Shown here: one piece after another, positions 45,507-58,700 of the stretch
Layout of the letters: each line of letters begins with the position of its first letter
Position numbering within the stretch: the stretch's first letter is position 1
Source of the DNA: Azolla caroliniana
Lineage: Eukaryota > Polypodiophyta
DNA: 64,000 nucleotides
NCBI GenBank assembly: GCA_043228905.1
Contig: JBHGNT010000002.1
Coordinates: forward strand, 2,046,001-2,110,000
Direction: 5' to 3'
The notes under the pieces: generated by a model
What the model saw: the letters and a program-made list of their open reading frames with translations, nothing else
Database searches by the model: none
Told to the model about the DNA's origin: nothing
Translations under genes and position numbers: made by a program

Positions 45507-48069
45507 TTAGCTGCTCCAGTAGTTCTTCAGTTGTTGTATATGCATCAACAACTCATTTCTCCCCTGATTCGTAACACAACTAGTCATGATCCAAGGTGGC
45601 ATTTGATCATATGATTTCTTTAATAATCGCAAGAAATCTCGGATATTCTCTTCTAGTGCTGTCTTTTTCTTTGTTTTATCACATTTAGTAAAGACAATTG
45701 TTAAAGGAACCTGTTGCAAAAAGAAAAAGAAAAGGTCAAGTTTTCTCATAGATTTTAAGAAGCAAAAAATACATAATCAGAATATATTAGTATTTCAGCA
45801 AAAAGCGTATCCAGTATTTTTTCTTGTTTAAGAAACAGAACACTGCAAAAGTTCATATTTTCTGCTCATTACTATTACCTTATTTCGACCAAGCCAATCA
45901 GCACAATCAAGGTCAATCTGTTGTGGAGGAATGCTTGCATCAATAAGCAAGAGAACACTAACAAGACTATCCGAACGAAGGAAGTAACCTTTTGTGAAAT
46001 TATTCCATGTGCTCCGGACATCAGTTGGTACGTTGGCAAATCTAGACATAAATATTTAGGAAAGAAATATATATCGAATCAGAATGATATTGCCAAAATA
46101 TATGGAACAAGAATGGTAATGCAAGGATATATCACAAAAATGGTATTGCAAAAATATATTGTGAATATGATAATGCTGAAAAAGTTATGATATGTGTAAG
46201 CATATTGCAAAATCTATCTTGAAAATGATAGTTATAAAATGTATGTCCTGCGCAATAATGATGTTGCAAACTCGTGAGAGAATCATATGAACAACGAACA
46301 TAAGCCTAGATCATTTGATTATCAATAGTACCTGATCCTTCATAAAATATTACCTTACATATATGCCTCTTCTTTCAACAATATATTGTAAACGTTTGTT
46401 CATTCAAAAGCAAAAAATATCTGTTGTTAGAGACTTACCCATATCCAGGAAGATCAACGAGATACCAAGTTTTATTGATTAAATAATGTGTGATTACTTG
46501 TGTTTTCCCTGTAAAGCACAAACATTTTCAAACCACCATTACGTAGAGCCTGTAAATATCATCGCTACAAGATGTGTACTTTTGAAATGCTGAAGTCGGC
46601 AGTAATAATACATGCATGCATGCATACATACATACATGACGAAACACAGCTGAATTATACCAAAACATGAACTATGCACTATCAAGATCATGTCTGAGGT
46701 CATACCTTAGCAACTATTCCAGAAGCCTCAAAACTGTGCTATTTTCAACTCTTTATAGAAAAGGAAAATCAACAAAAACACCCCCAACTTACTTGGTTAG
46801 GTATTTTAGTGGTACAACATTTACTATTAGATAGGGGTATCCAGGCAATTTTTGAACCTTTATAAACATCCCAACCAGGTAAGTTCAAGTTCATGTTCAA
46901 ATATTCAAAATGCGTTTTATCAAATGAGGGCACATTTTACTATAGCAAAAGAATGCTTGCAAAAAACTACGAGTATATCTGGTTTTTCTTTGATATTTCT
47001 ACAAATTCCCTTTGTTTTTCACAAGAATTTTAGCATAACTTTTATATATTTCTTTTCAAGTTTGTTTCGTTTATGAATATTTCTGACTTGCAAGTTCACA
47101 TTTAGAAATTGGTATTTTATTGATTGAGGATTCATATTCTATGGCAAACACAAAACACAAGGCAACTTGATAAGAGAAAACTTCCCAGCATTTGAAATTA
47201 TGGAACGAATACAGAAAAAATTTGCTAAATTAACCCAAGTTTTTGACATGTTTTACCCAAACATAAGGACAAATTGTTAAGCATCACTACATCAAGCAAC
47301 ATACACAAGTGATTTGTTAAGCAAAACATCTATTAAGCAAACAAATATCCCCAAGGCAGCCTATAAAGAAAGAAAAAAAACCTGGTTTTTTTGATGTTTC
47401 AGCGATTTCCTTTTGTTGTGAGAGGGCATTGATGAGGGAAGACTTTCCAACATTCGACCGACCAACTAGTGCAAACTCTGGAAGGCCATCATTGGGGCAA
47501 TGGGCAGCGCGAGAACTCTCCTTAGCCATCACACAAGTGTGAACACGAAAATCTGAACTCTCGTGTGGACCAAGGAATATATTTGATCCTGGAAGCTTCT
47601 TCAAAGAACTCAAATCTTCGCAAAGAATTGCACTTGGTGGTATGAACATTCCTTTATAGAGAAGAACAAAATAACCCAAAAATATTTCACTAAAAAATTG
47701 TGCACTAAGCTAGGAGGTATGAACAAATACCTTTTTAGAGAAAAAAAATTTAAAAACTGACATTGCTTCTTCTTTAAATAATTCAAAAATACGATTCTCT
47801 TGCTATGAAGAGGTATGAACGTGGTACATACCTTTAAGAGAAGATAGTTCTTCTTTGTTGTTGATTTTCTTCTTTAACTCAGAGATGGGTTCTTCTGTGA
47901 CAATCTCCAGCTTCTCTAGTGGTTTCTTTCTGTGTGAGGAGGCCATGGATGAGGTACTTTGGGAGGTATGAGTCGTGGCCCATCTTCTCAATTGAGGCCA
48001 TGGTGAAGAAGAAGGCTCGCAGAGGCGACAAAGACGATGGATACATGCAGAGCTCGTCGCGGTAGCCAT
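45507..48069 (-). CDS. EMB2001: EngB/YihA-type GTP-binding protein, organellar, 314 aa
   Basis: Five minus-strand exons: 48069-47832, 47651-47382, 46508-46439, 46041-45879 and 45710-45507. All are GT-AG, 945 nt in frame. Residues about 1-60 are Ser/Thr/Arg-rich and acid-poor, like a transit peptide. The TRAFAC GTPase core carries G1 GRSNVGKSS (143-151), the conserved TSKKPGKTQ, G3 DLPGYG (188-193), G4 TKCD (255-258) and a G5-like TSC near 285. It ends QLKNYWSS. This is the EngB family that helps assemble large ribosomal subunits; the closest remembered plant relative is Arabidopsis EMB2001 (At2g22870), an embryo-essential plastid-type member. All GTP-binding motifs are intact. The gene is divergent from the LETM1-like gene. 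An alternative is a mitochondrial member of the same family. Confidence 0.92.
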
Positions 48070-48110
48070 GGAGCTTGAAGCTTGAAGCTATTCTAAGGTT
48101 GGGAAGCATA

Positions 48111-48116
48111 TATATA

Positions 48117-48152
<36 letters not shown>

Positions 48153-48166
48153 TGTATGTATGTATA
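48111..48166. repeat. (AT)n and (GTAT)n microsatellite upstream of EngB
   Basis: TATATATATATATATATG followed by about ten ATGT/GTAT units begins 42 bp upstream of the EngB ATG. It lies in the 5' UTR or core promoter and could vary in length between individuals. Confidence 0.93.
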
Positions 48167-48212
48167 TGAAATTCCTGGAATACCCCTGGATGGATCTCGA
48201 ATTCCAGAAAAA

Positions 48213-48255
48213 GAAGAAGAAAGAAAGATATATTAACATCTCGAAAATACCATAA
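48213..48255 (-). mobile_element. Short LINE-like tail upstream of EngB
   Basis: AGAAGAAGAAAGAAAGATAT followed by ATTAACATCTCGAAAATACC. The same 40 bp or so occurs at 54003-54055. This variant has ATCTCGAAAATACCATAAT in place of the AGGCC hairpin. Confidence 0.7.
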
Positions 48256-49756
48256 TTCATCGCTACCCTCGAGCTCTCCTATACTCGATCGAAATGTATG
48301 CACAATTAAGACTCAATTGATGAGTGTTCCTAGACTGAAGAACGGTAGTGGAGACACACGTAACACATATCCAATTGGAAGCCCATCCGGTTCTAAAGGT
48401 AGTCTAGTCAGTCGGCAAAGTTGCCAACGTTTATGTATTATTACTTACACTACATTGGAAGGCTGTGAAGTAAGTCCCACAATATTCGTATATTGTTCGA
48501 AAATGTTCATCAAAGTCCCCTCCTGTTCTTAATTAACGAATGGAAGACTATGGACATACATTCCTTGGAAATTTAGGAACTTAATGGCGAAAGTGTATGC
48601 CTTTCGAGTTGGCTACTCTCAAGGTGTGACATAGCAAACTCGCTTATTGAATACTTCAAAAATAAAATCATGACTTAGATCCAATGAATCTGAGATCCAC
48701 AACAAACGTTCCATCAAATCTGTTTACAAATAACTTTGTGGGTATTCACCTTAACACCCTTGCTAAGTTGCTTTTCAAAAAAACATCGGAACACCTATAT
48801 GCAATAATAAATTAGGTTATATTTAATCACCAAGTGCTCTTAAATACAAAAGCAACTTTCACTAGTTTATGAAAACTGAAGTTTGGAATGTGTTCGTTGT
48901 TATAACTTAATAGAAAGTGGGAACACTATGGTTGAAGAGTGACAAGTTTCATTGTCTACTACTATATAGGACCTCCTCAATTAGGAGCTTGACAAGTCAA
49001 TATCCTTAGGCAAAATAAGTTAACTCATTAGCCTTACTCATGATTCGTTATGCCCTTGAATTAGATGATATGAGCAAGTGTATTCATGCATCAACTTTCT
49101 TAATTATGTGCGCAATATTAATCTTCATTTGATTAGGAGCAAACAAAACACGTGTATTCACATATAATCTTTATTAGTTACACGCCTAATCTTATTTTCT
49201 ACATGCAATTAGGAACAATATAAACATGTGTATTCCCTTAACGACTTTCTTAATTACGTACATAATGTTAATATTCATTCAATCAAGAACAACTCGGAGT
49301 GCATGTATTCACTGATCAACGTTCCTAATTACACACGCGATCTTAAATTTTATGTGGTTAGGAGACATAAAAAAACACCATTAAGTTTCTTAACGATGTG
49401 CCTAATCTTAATGTCACGTGATTTGAGTCTGAAAGTAAAAAAAAAGTCTAATTTCCTTATAAAAATATCCCAAATTTATAAATATTAATTTGCAAATTAA
49501 TTTTGTAGAGATGGATAGAAAGACCTAAAAATACAAGGAGAACAAACAAAACAATATACACACAAATTTGTGGTAGAGCGATTGCCATCAGTTTCTGCGA
49601 CAAAGCAGAAAGCTCATCATCAACGTCTTCGTCCTCTTCTTTACACAGAAAATAGCTATGAAGAAACCCTAACAGAAAGAAAGCAAAGAAACCCCTCATT
49701 CCTTTTCTCCCTCCCTCGCTCTCATACATATACATAATTGTACTCATAGGTACAAG
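48256..49756. other. Intergenic between divergent EngB and LETM1-like genes
   Basis: About 1.5 kb, presumably holding both promoters. The short plus-strand frame 48317-48532 has no known motif. There is no convincing TATA box or terminator to assign. Confidence 0.4.
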
Positions 49757-52700
49757 ATGCCAACAATTACTCCTCCATTGAGCTTCGCTGACTTGAGACA
49801 TAGGTGAGTAATTCTACTTTATTTCTTCCGTTTTCTGTCCGGTTTAATTTCTTATTTCTACTATTATTTTTTGAGTATCAGCCATAATAGGTCCTTTGGA
49901 GATATTGATTTTTTTCTTTGTTACTTAATTTTTTTTACGTATTAGCTATCATGGATCCTTTGGAAAAACTCTATTTTTATATTTTAGTATTAGCTATAAT
50001 GGGTCCTTGGGAGACCTCGAATTTTCCTCTCGATTTTATCTTAGTTTTTTTATTTGCCAGAATGATTCGTTAGTGAACATAGATTCTTCTCTGGTTTATT
50101 ATCTTCATATTTTGTTATAGCTATATTGGTTTTTTAGCGTTTTCTCTTTTTTTGAAATATTAACTATGATGGGTCATTTTGAGGCGTCATTTTTTCTTTC
50201 TTTCTTGGTTATTGAGTACAAGCAACACTGGATTTTCTGGAAGCATCCGTTTTCTATGTTTATTTTGATAGTTTGAAAAATAACTACACTTGGTTCTTTG
50301 AAAGCATTATTCATTTTCCATGTTCCTTTCTTGATTGCTATATTATTTGTGACAATGTGCCTTTTGAAGCATTTCGTTTTCAATGTTTCCAGTTAGATTT
50401 TCCCCTGTGCTACCTGTAATTGGAAGGCTGTTTGGAAGTTTCAAATTTTTTATTTTTGAAGCATTTCCGTTTCCATGTTTTCTGCTTGATTTTGGCTTTG
50501 GTGCTAGCTGTAATTGGTAGGCTCTTTATAAGCTTCAAATTTCTATTATTCTATTTTCTATCCATTTTTTCAATGATAGCGACGGTATTGTATTGCTTAA
50601 TAAGTTCTTCAAATCTTCATTTTTAAATATTTAAAAAAATATTATCTGTATGGCCTGTAATGGGTTCTTCGGAAGCATCAGATTTTTCCATGTTTTTGAT
50701 TTGCTTTCGTTACTTTATGTATATATTATGTATTGAGGCCAGGCAGTTTAATTGTCGATCCTTTAGTAAACGACATGGTGATTTAGCGTTCTTGGAAGCT
50801 TGAACATCTTTTTCCTGTTCATTGTGTGTTTTGTATTTGGTATTTGAATATTAATTAAATGTATCCCTGGATGGCATTGCCTTCTTTCTATTTGATGTTC
50901 AATGAGTTGTTGGAGGTGCCATTTCAATTTTTTTTCAGTCTTTGGTATATTGCATGTACTTTTTGGAGCATTAGATTAGCTAAATGTAAATTAATGTCCT
51001 TGGTTAATGGGTCCTCACATTTATTAATTTTTCCTTCTTGTGTTGCAGCTCTTCCATCCACCCTCTCTCTTTCTCCATCTACCCAATTCGCAAGGTTTTG
51101 CGGAACTCTCAATCCCATGGTCTGGTTCTTCATAAGCTCTGCTGGGTTATCTACAGAGAACACTATCATCAGCAGGGGAATCGTGCTCGAAGGTTTTTTA
51201 CATTTGCAAGCTCAGATGATGGCAATGGTGTCTCTTCCAATAGTGATACAAGCGCTTATGTAGAAATAGAGCTAGAAGAGACAAGATCAAAGCTTAATGC
51301 ATCTTTTCAGCTTAGTGAAGCCGGAGTTGATTATACCCAAGCTTTACATGAAGCAGCGAGGAAGTTCCAATTAGCTGCGGAACAACATGAGTCACTAAGA
51401 AAAAATGGTTGGTTTTCAAAGTCATGGCTAGGAGTCGATCAAATTTCTTGGATAAAGCCTGTTTCTTATCAGGCAAGTTGAAAGGCTATGTTTTATAATG
51501 AAATATTTTTCAATATCCACTCTTACTTTCTCAATGATATATCTGTATAGGCAGCCGTCCATTCCTTGTTACAAGCTGTCCTTGAAATTGCATCGAGAGG
51601 TCATGGAGGGGATAGAGATACCCATGTTTTTGTACAGAGAAGGTAACTCTATACTCATTGAAATATTTGAGCATTGTATACTTGGTAATCTTTCGTGTTG
51701 CCTGTGATTGACCGTATTTATGTCTTTTCTTTTACCAAACTCAATTGTTATTTCTGTTCTTCTGAAATTTGATTTGTATGCAGCATTTCTCGGCAACTTA
51801 ACCCACTTCAGGAGTCTATTAATCAGCAGTTTTCAGCTAGAAACACCAATGTAGATGCCTATTTCTGGTCTGAACAGCATCCTCTTGCAGTGGCAAGTTT
51901 TGTGGACTTGCTGGAACGTGATCCAAGATTCACAACTGTTACTTCAGTGTATGTCTCTTATAGTAGTGACAAAGTGATCAAACAATTCTGCATATATATT
52001 TCAAAGTTTGATTTATGGCACCATTTTGTTTTTCCTAATAGAGGCTGGGAGGGTGCATCTGTGTGCCCTAGCATTGCAAGTGATGTGAGTCTTATGACCC
52101 TGGCAATCAGCAGTGCAGCTGCAATAGTAAAACTTGGATCAGCAAAGCTCTCCTGTGCTCCCTTTTTCTCAACTTTAATGGACGAGATAGGCCGATTAAT
52201 GGATATGCTTGTGGATTTTCTGGCCATCGACCAAGTTTACAACTTTGCATCCAGTGTGGGTCTCCGGAATCAGTTTCTTGGTTACTTTGGTCCACGAGCT
52301 GTGAGATGCCAATATTCTGGTGAAGGAGGGGAAGAAAGAACATTTTGGGTTGACATTGTACAGAAGCTTCTACGGGGTGCTATAGTTAGGGAACACATAA
52401 GAACAAAGCTGACAGCTTATGATAGCATTGAGGTATGGTTTATTCACCTTGTTACATGACTTTGTGGTCTTAAAGCAGGCACACATCTAAATACTTGATA
52501 GAAGGTACAACTTGACTTTCACATGGCAAACTTATATCGGGAAAAAAAACTTTTGAATGTTTCTTGCCTTCGAATAATCCAATCTTTCCGACCACAAAAT
52601 TGAAACATTATTGTCTCGGAAAACTGAAGTTAAAACAAGAAAGAAATAAAAGGTGTATTAACATCTCTTTAGATGCCAAAATGTCATAGGAGACCAAGAA

Positions 52701-55700
52701 ATGGTAAACTCATAATTTCTATTCATGCAGAAAGAAAAGATCATTGAGCTGACTGTAAACTAAGTATAAAATATAGTCTAGTATGTAAATAAATGAGGAA
52801 CTGTAGTAATGAACGCAGCTGTCCGTCTGAGGTGAGAAGCAACATGATCTTGCCTAGAGAATCCCAAATATCCTTGTGAGTATCATCTCAAAATGTAGGT
52901 ATTGAAGAGCTCCCTTTTTTGTACCTAAACTGGTTTAAATTAGACAGCATGTGCAAGAATCTCTCTCTCTCTCTCTCCCTCTTTCAATTAACTATAATAT
53001 ACATTCATTATCAACCCTCTTTCTCTCTCTCAATTAGCTTTGACTCAATAATAATCGTTCATTTCATCAACTCTCATTTGAATAGTGTTGCGTGCTCATC
53101 ATTTTTACAAGATATGCAGCATGGAAAATATTTCCTCATCAATTGTTATCCTGAAAATGAGAAGTGATGGAGACATACCCATGCATGTAGAAAATACTTC
53201 ATTGAAATTTATTGGCTTGTTTCTTATTTATAAGACTATATGGAAAAGAAACACAATTTCGAGATGCCATTTCTCCTCGCAAACAAAACTGCAACCGAAA
53301 GGTATATACAGATTATGAGTTTCTATGGAGCTAAAAATAAATAGCAATGCAGGATTAGAATTTGGAATAAGGTTTACAGGCCAAAAACGGCAGTGTTTTC
53401 AGTTTGGAAATTTGAGGAAAGAAACCGAAGTATGTATACAAAAAAGGAAAAGTACAGCATAAATTTCAGGATTCTGTATTCTGTTTGGATTGTTGAGTGT
53501 ATTGTAGTGGTTGTGGTTATCTGAAGCAGCTATTCAATGCAGTGTTCATTGGCAGTTAAAATTACTTAAAATTGTGTATGTCAGGTACTAGAAAGAGATT
53601 TGGCAGTTTTTGGCTTTTTTGCTGCCTTAGGAAGGAGAACTCAAAGATTCCTTATTGCTAATAATTGTGGTGATTCAGATGAAACCATTGCAGATTTACT
53701 GCGGTAAGCTGTTCAGGGTCACGTTGACGCAATTGATTACGTAATTGCTAATCCCCTGTTTTAATAATAAAACTTACACTCCAGGTATCTAATTGGAGGT
53801 AGCATTTCATTCTATCCTCAGCTTGCTTCCCTTAATACTTACGAGCTCTTCATTGAGGTACGTCTGAGTTTGGTCCGTGTCACTCAAAAAACTTTATATA
53901 GTTGTAACAGTAATAGCAAGCTATTACTAACATTATTGGACCTCTCATCCTTAGGGGTATAAACTAATTCTAAACACTGTTAATGTCCTACAAAGTATAG
54001 GCAGAAAAAGAAGAAGAAAGAAAGATATATTAACATCTCGAAAATACCATAATGCACTGCTTAGGAGATTTGACAAAGTTCACAAATATTTATGTCAATT
54101 CATCAATGGGAGTAACAAAAGAAAAATGTCTTTCTACATTAAATATCATGAATAATCAACAATCAGGGCTGCTGCCTGATCATTGAAACTGAAAATTTCC
54201 ACCCTCTGAAAATTTGAGATTTCAGTGAATAGTATGATGTTTAAGGCACTTGACATGCTCATGTAGGTTGCCTGTGAGGAGATGGAATGGCTACCTTTCT
54301 ATCCTGCCCCTGCTTCAACATCAAGTAATGGACATAACGAACAATCATCATCACCAAATTTGGAAGCTATTATTCTAGGTTTAGATCAATGCTCACAATG
54401 GATTAGTGACTTTTTAAAATATGGCACTTGGGTTCAACAACCGGCTGGTGCCCGTGCATTATCTTTCCTGTTAAGAAGGTAGAATAAAAGTGCACATGAA
54501 TTGTGGATGGCTGGACTGTATAAATGGAGTAGAAATGATATATATTATAGGTCTAATGCTATTCATGATTTGTATTTTAAGTTGTAACATTTGAAGTCCC
54601 TATTCCAGCCAAGCTCGGTTGAATGAGTGCAATCAATCATACCCTAATACAACCCATCAAAAGACATCCAAGTGAGTGGTATAGCGTTCTGTTTGAATTT
54701 TTTCTTTCTAAATATCTAACCTAGTTTCAAGGATGCATGGGGAGCAGGATATATTAATGATGATATTGATAGCCAAAACTACCTTCAGTAGTGTTATCCT
54801 GATTTTTGCAAATAGTTTGATTTGGCCAGCAAAAGTTCAATGGATATGGCACTTCAAGCTTCATCCTTTAAGGATATAGGAACTGGTACTGGGATAAGAA
54901 ACAAGAGCTCACCTGATTCAGAGATCTACAGGAAAAACTTCAACTCTTATGAGAAGATGAACGAACAAGATATGGATTTGGATGGTGCTGGAAAGATGGA
55001 ACAGCTAATACTTTTTGACAAGGTTTTTGAAACCCTCCTCAATTTTCTTGTTACTGAAATAATATGTAATATACAACTTAATAGAAGTTAACTATTTCTT
55101 TCTATCAGTTTGTTGAAGCATTTAACAACTAGTATCAAGAAGACTTTATTACTACTTGTGAGCCATAATTTGTCCAAGAGGCTTATGACATTTGTCTATG
55201 TGGTATCATAGAGAATTTCATAGGGTCAATAAGAAGTACAAGTAAAGATTTATAAGCAAGTTAAGGATATTTGATGAGTTAGTCCATTCTCGTAGGCAAG
55301 GCTTTCGCTAGATAACGTCTTCTCTCCACAATGTCCCTGAAGTCCATGGCAATGTGCTGTCTGAGGTTTTGGCTTTTATTGATTTGATAGCATGATGTGG
55401 TACATATTTTTTACTTTTATTGATTTGATCCCATGAAGTGTGTAAGTCTGTTGATATACCTACTTGTTTTCATAAGCTCTCACATTAGATGCTTTCCAGA
55501 TTTTCTCTTGGCTCTATTTAACAAAGGGTTAAGAATTCACATTGGCTACATCCTATCCCATAGTAGTAAAAAGGATTAAATATTGCCTTCAATGACTATA
55601 ATTAGGTTGGTTACATCCTAATTCTTGGGAGTGTAAAAAAAATAAAATTGGCTTCAATAATTGTAATTTTCTTTTTTTTGTTTTCTTCTTTTTCTTATTC

Positions 55701-58700
55701 TTCATTGTGCCCACTCTGTCAATCTGGAAGGTAAATACTGTTTATTAAATCCCCGTGACAACCTTAAAAAGTATTTATTTATTCAGAGATTCCCTAAACC
55801 TAGAGTCATGCGTAATGATAGAAATGCTACATCCTTGAATGGCCTTGCTTTGCTGAATATATCTTAGAAGAATGCTGTATAATAGTTTGTCAACAGTGGA
55901 ATATTTTTAACATCATTATAATTGAACTAAACCGAACAGGAGTTGCAAGATGTAGATGAAGCCTTAAGAAGATTAGAATGCTTGTTACCAGAGCAAGAGG
56001 GTCCAGGAAAAGGATATCTTACTGCAGCTTGCACAAATCTTGAAACAATACGCCGATTGAAAAAAGAAGTGGAGATGCTTGAAGATTCGCTAAGGAAAAA
56101 AGCTAAGGCCATGTTGCAGGTGTCTGGATGATTCTACCTCTTGCCAATGTCTTTATGAGCATTGAAAAAATATATGGAGAAGAATCCTCACTTTTGTGTT
56201 TGTGTTTGAACACCAAACAGGCAGAGAGCCCACTACTTCAGCAACAGAGAAGGGAGAAAAACAGGCGAGGAAAGATAAGCTCGCAGTCTGATAGACAGCA
56301 AGAACAAATAAGGCATTTGCAAATCTTTGTTATCTGTTTTTCAATGATATTAATCTTGTGGCACAGTATCCTAATTATTTGATGATATTATTTGAACTTA
56401 AAAACAGGTCAAGCAATGACGCCAGCAAGCTAGAGTGGGTTTCCAAGGTATTGTGGAAGTTTAGGGGAACATTTGATAGTAACTTGCAAATTTCAGAAAC
56501 GATACAAAAAGTTGAAAGGAAATCAAAAGAGAGAATGAGAGAAACAAAAAGAAAAATTGTCTTTTTCTATGTTAGCTTATTAAATTTTAATTGTCTTGAA
56601 ATATAATGACGCATAACAATCAGGTTTGGGGGGGTATAATGAACTATTCATCACTTCACCTTACGCATGACAGTTCTTGCATAATAATAAACCCAAAATA
56701 TTTGCATCTAACCTTTCATATCATCTTCCAGGAAGATGGAGTAGCATCACCTCTTACCCTTCCAGAAGCTTCTTCAACTACAGAGATTGATAGTTTTGAG
56801 CTTTTGAGGCAGGAATTGATGGATCTTGAAAGGCGTGTGAAAGAAACTTCAGGCAAGCATTTAAATGGGCAGGCAAGACTTTCATCGCTAGAATCTTCCC
56901 ACTGTAAATGAGAAACGTGTTCAGTTAATTGTAGAGACCAAAATTCATTAAAAGGAGTCCACTTGGAAACTCCTACTCCTTTTATGTGTGCATACTTTTT
57001 CTCTAAGACTTTCATCACTTGAATCTTCCCACTGTAAATGAGAAATGTGTTTATTAAATTGTAAGCATAGGCTTTATAGAGACCAAAATGCATTGAAAGG
57101 AGCCCTCTTGCAAACTCTTAACTCCTTTTATTTGTGCATACTTTTTCTCTGTTTGGGCGTATATTCAAGCCACAGCATGTATTTTAGTTGAAATCTTGGC
57201 ATTGTTTCTTCCAGGATACATCATTTCAGAGCAGTGGAGGTGAAGATGAGGGCAAACTGTCATCTGTATCAAGTGGTGCAAGTAATGAAGCTTCTATTAA
57301 GGGAGATATTATCACCCAATCCTTAGAGAAGATCAAAGAAACAACTACTGTAATACATTCTTTTCTTTGTTCTGATGAATGCCACTATATGTTTCTTTCA
57401 TACCAATAACCATATAACTTTTAACAGCTAGTTCAAGATTTAAATTGGTTACATTTAAACAGGATGTTTGGAGGGGAACACAGCTACTTGCAACAGATGT
57501 TGCTGCAGCTACAGCGCTTCTGAAAAGGAGTGCTTCTGGTGAGGAGTTAACAGAAAGGGAAAATAAGGTTTTGAAAAGGACATTAACCGACATGGCTTCT
57601 GTCATACCAATTGGAATTCTGATGCTTCTACCTGTAAGACTCTTCCATGACCTTCATCATGTTTCTGATATTCCATCACTAGTTAGAAAGGTCATAACCC
57701 TACGTGAATGTCTTTGAAGGCATACCACTTCAGGGAGGTTTAAGGTAGATGCAAATTCAATGAATAACATTGGTTTAAAAAGCAGTGATTCAGGACTCCA
57801 AATAACGTAATGCTCTGCATATATGATGTATCTAGCATTCAACTGCACATATATGTATGTAAATATGTATAATCGATACAAATGTTCATGGGCACATATA
57901 GGGGCATTTATCACACAAATTTCTGGTTCAAATTTTTATCTCCTTCGTGATGCTAAACAGAAAGAAAGCACAATCTAATGTATCTTAAAAGGCCAAACAA
58001 GATATTACATCTTAAAATGTCACCTCATCTATGAGAACAACCAACAGAAATGTAACTACATTAAAAATAAATAAAAAAGTGAATAAAGAATATCGTCATC
58101 TAAAGATGTAAGATTCTCAAGTCAGATAGCTTGTAGTTTGTTTTTGAAAGATATCCACAATGGTTGATCCAGAATGGAGAGATCTCTGAAGTGAGGGAAG
58201 CACCTGTTATTGCTAGAGATAACAGGGATAATTGCCTTTATTTGTTGATGACGAGGGTGGCGTAATCCTGGTCCACAAGGTTGGCATGCACAACAAATTG
58301 ATATTGCTTATCTAGTGTACCCCCTTTGCATTGTCCTTGTCGGAACCCCACTTGTGCAGCCATTGATTGACTTGTAGCATGAGTAGAAGTGATGGGGTTA
58401 AAGAAAGTTGTGATTGTTGTTTGTATGGTTGTATTGTTTTTTTCCTTCAACTTCTCCCTGTGTCTCGAGTTCTAACAAAAATAGTCCCAAGCACCGTTGG
58501 TCCTCATATTCCAGTGCCTTGCATAGTGGACCACAGGCCTAGTTAAAGAGGTTATGTTATGTCCTTATTTCTTAAAAAACAGTATGGCGTTCTTCTGGTT
58601 CTGCTCCATATGTGTATGACATGATCAGTTGGAAATAGAATAATGTCTTTTGCTGATGGTATTTAAATGCATCCACACAGGTCACAGCTGTGGGACATGC

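Noticed and set aside
46601-46640. CATG/CATA repeat in an EngB intron as a regulatory element
   Set aside because: A plain microsatellite with nothing to suggest function.
56388-56606. Extended frame after exon 13 of the LETM1-like gene (EWVSKVLWKFRG and on)
   Set aside because: It reads into the intron past a good GT donor at 56448; the downstream exon at 56732 continues the family sequence.
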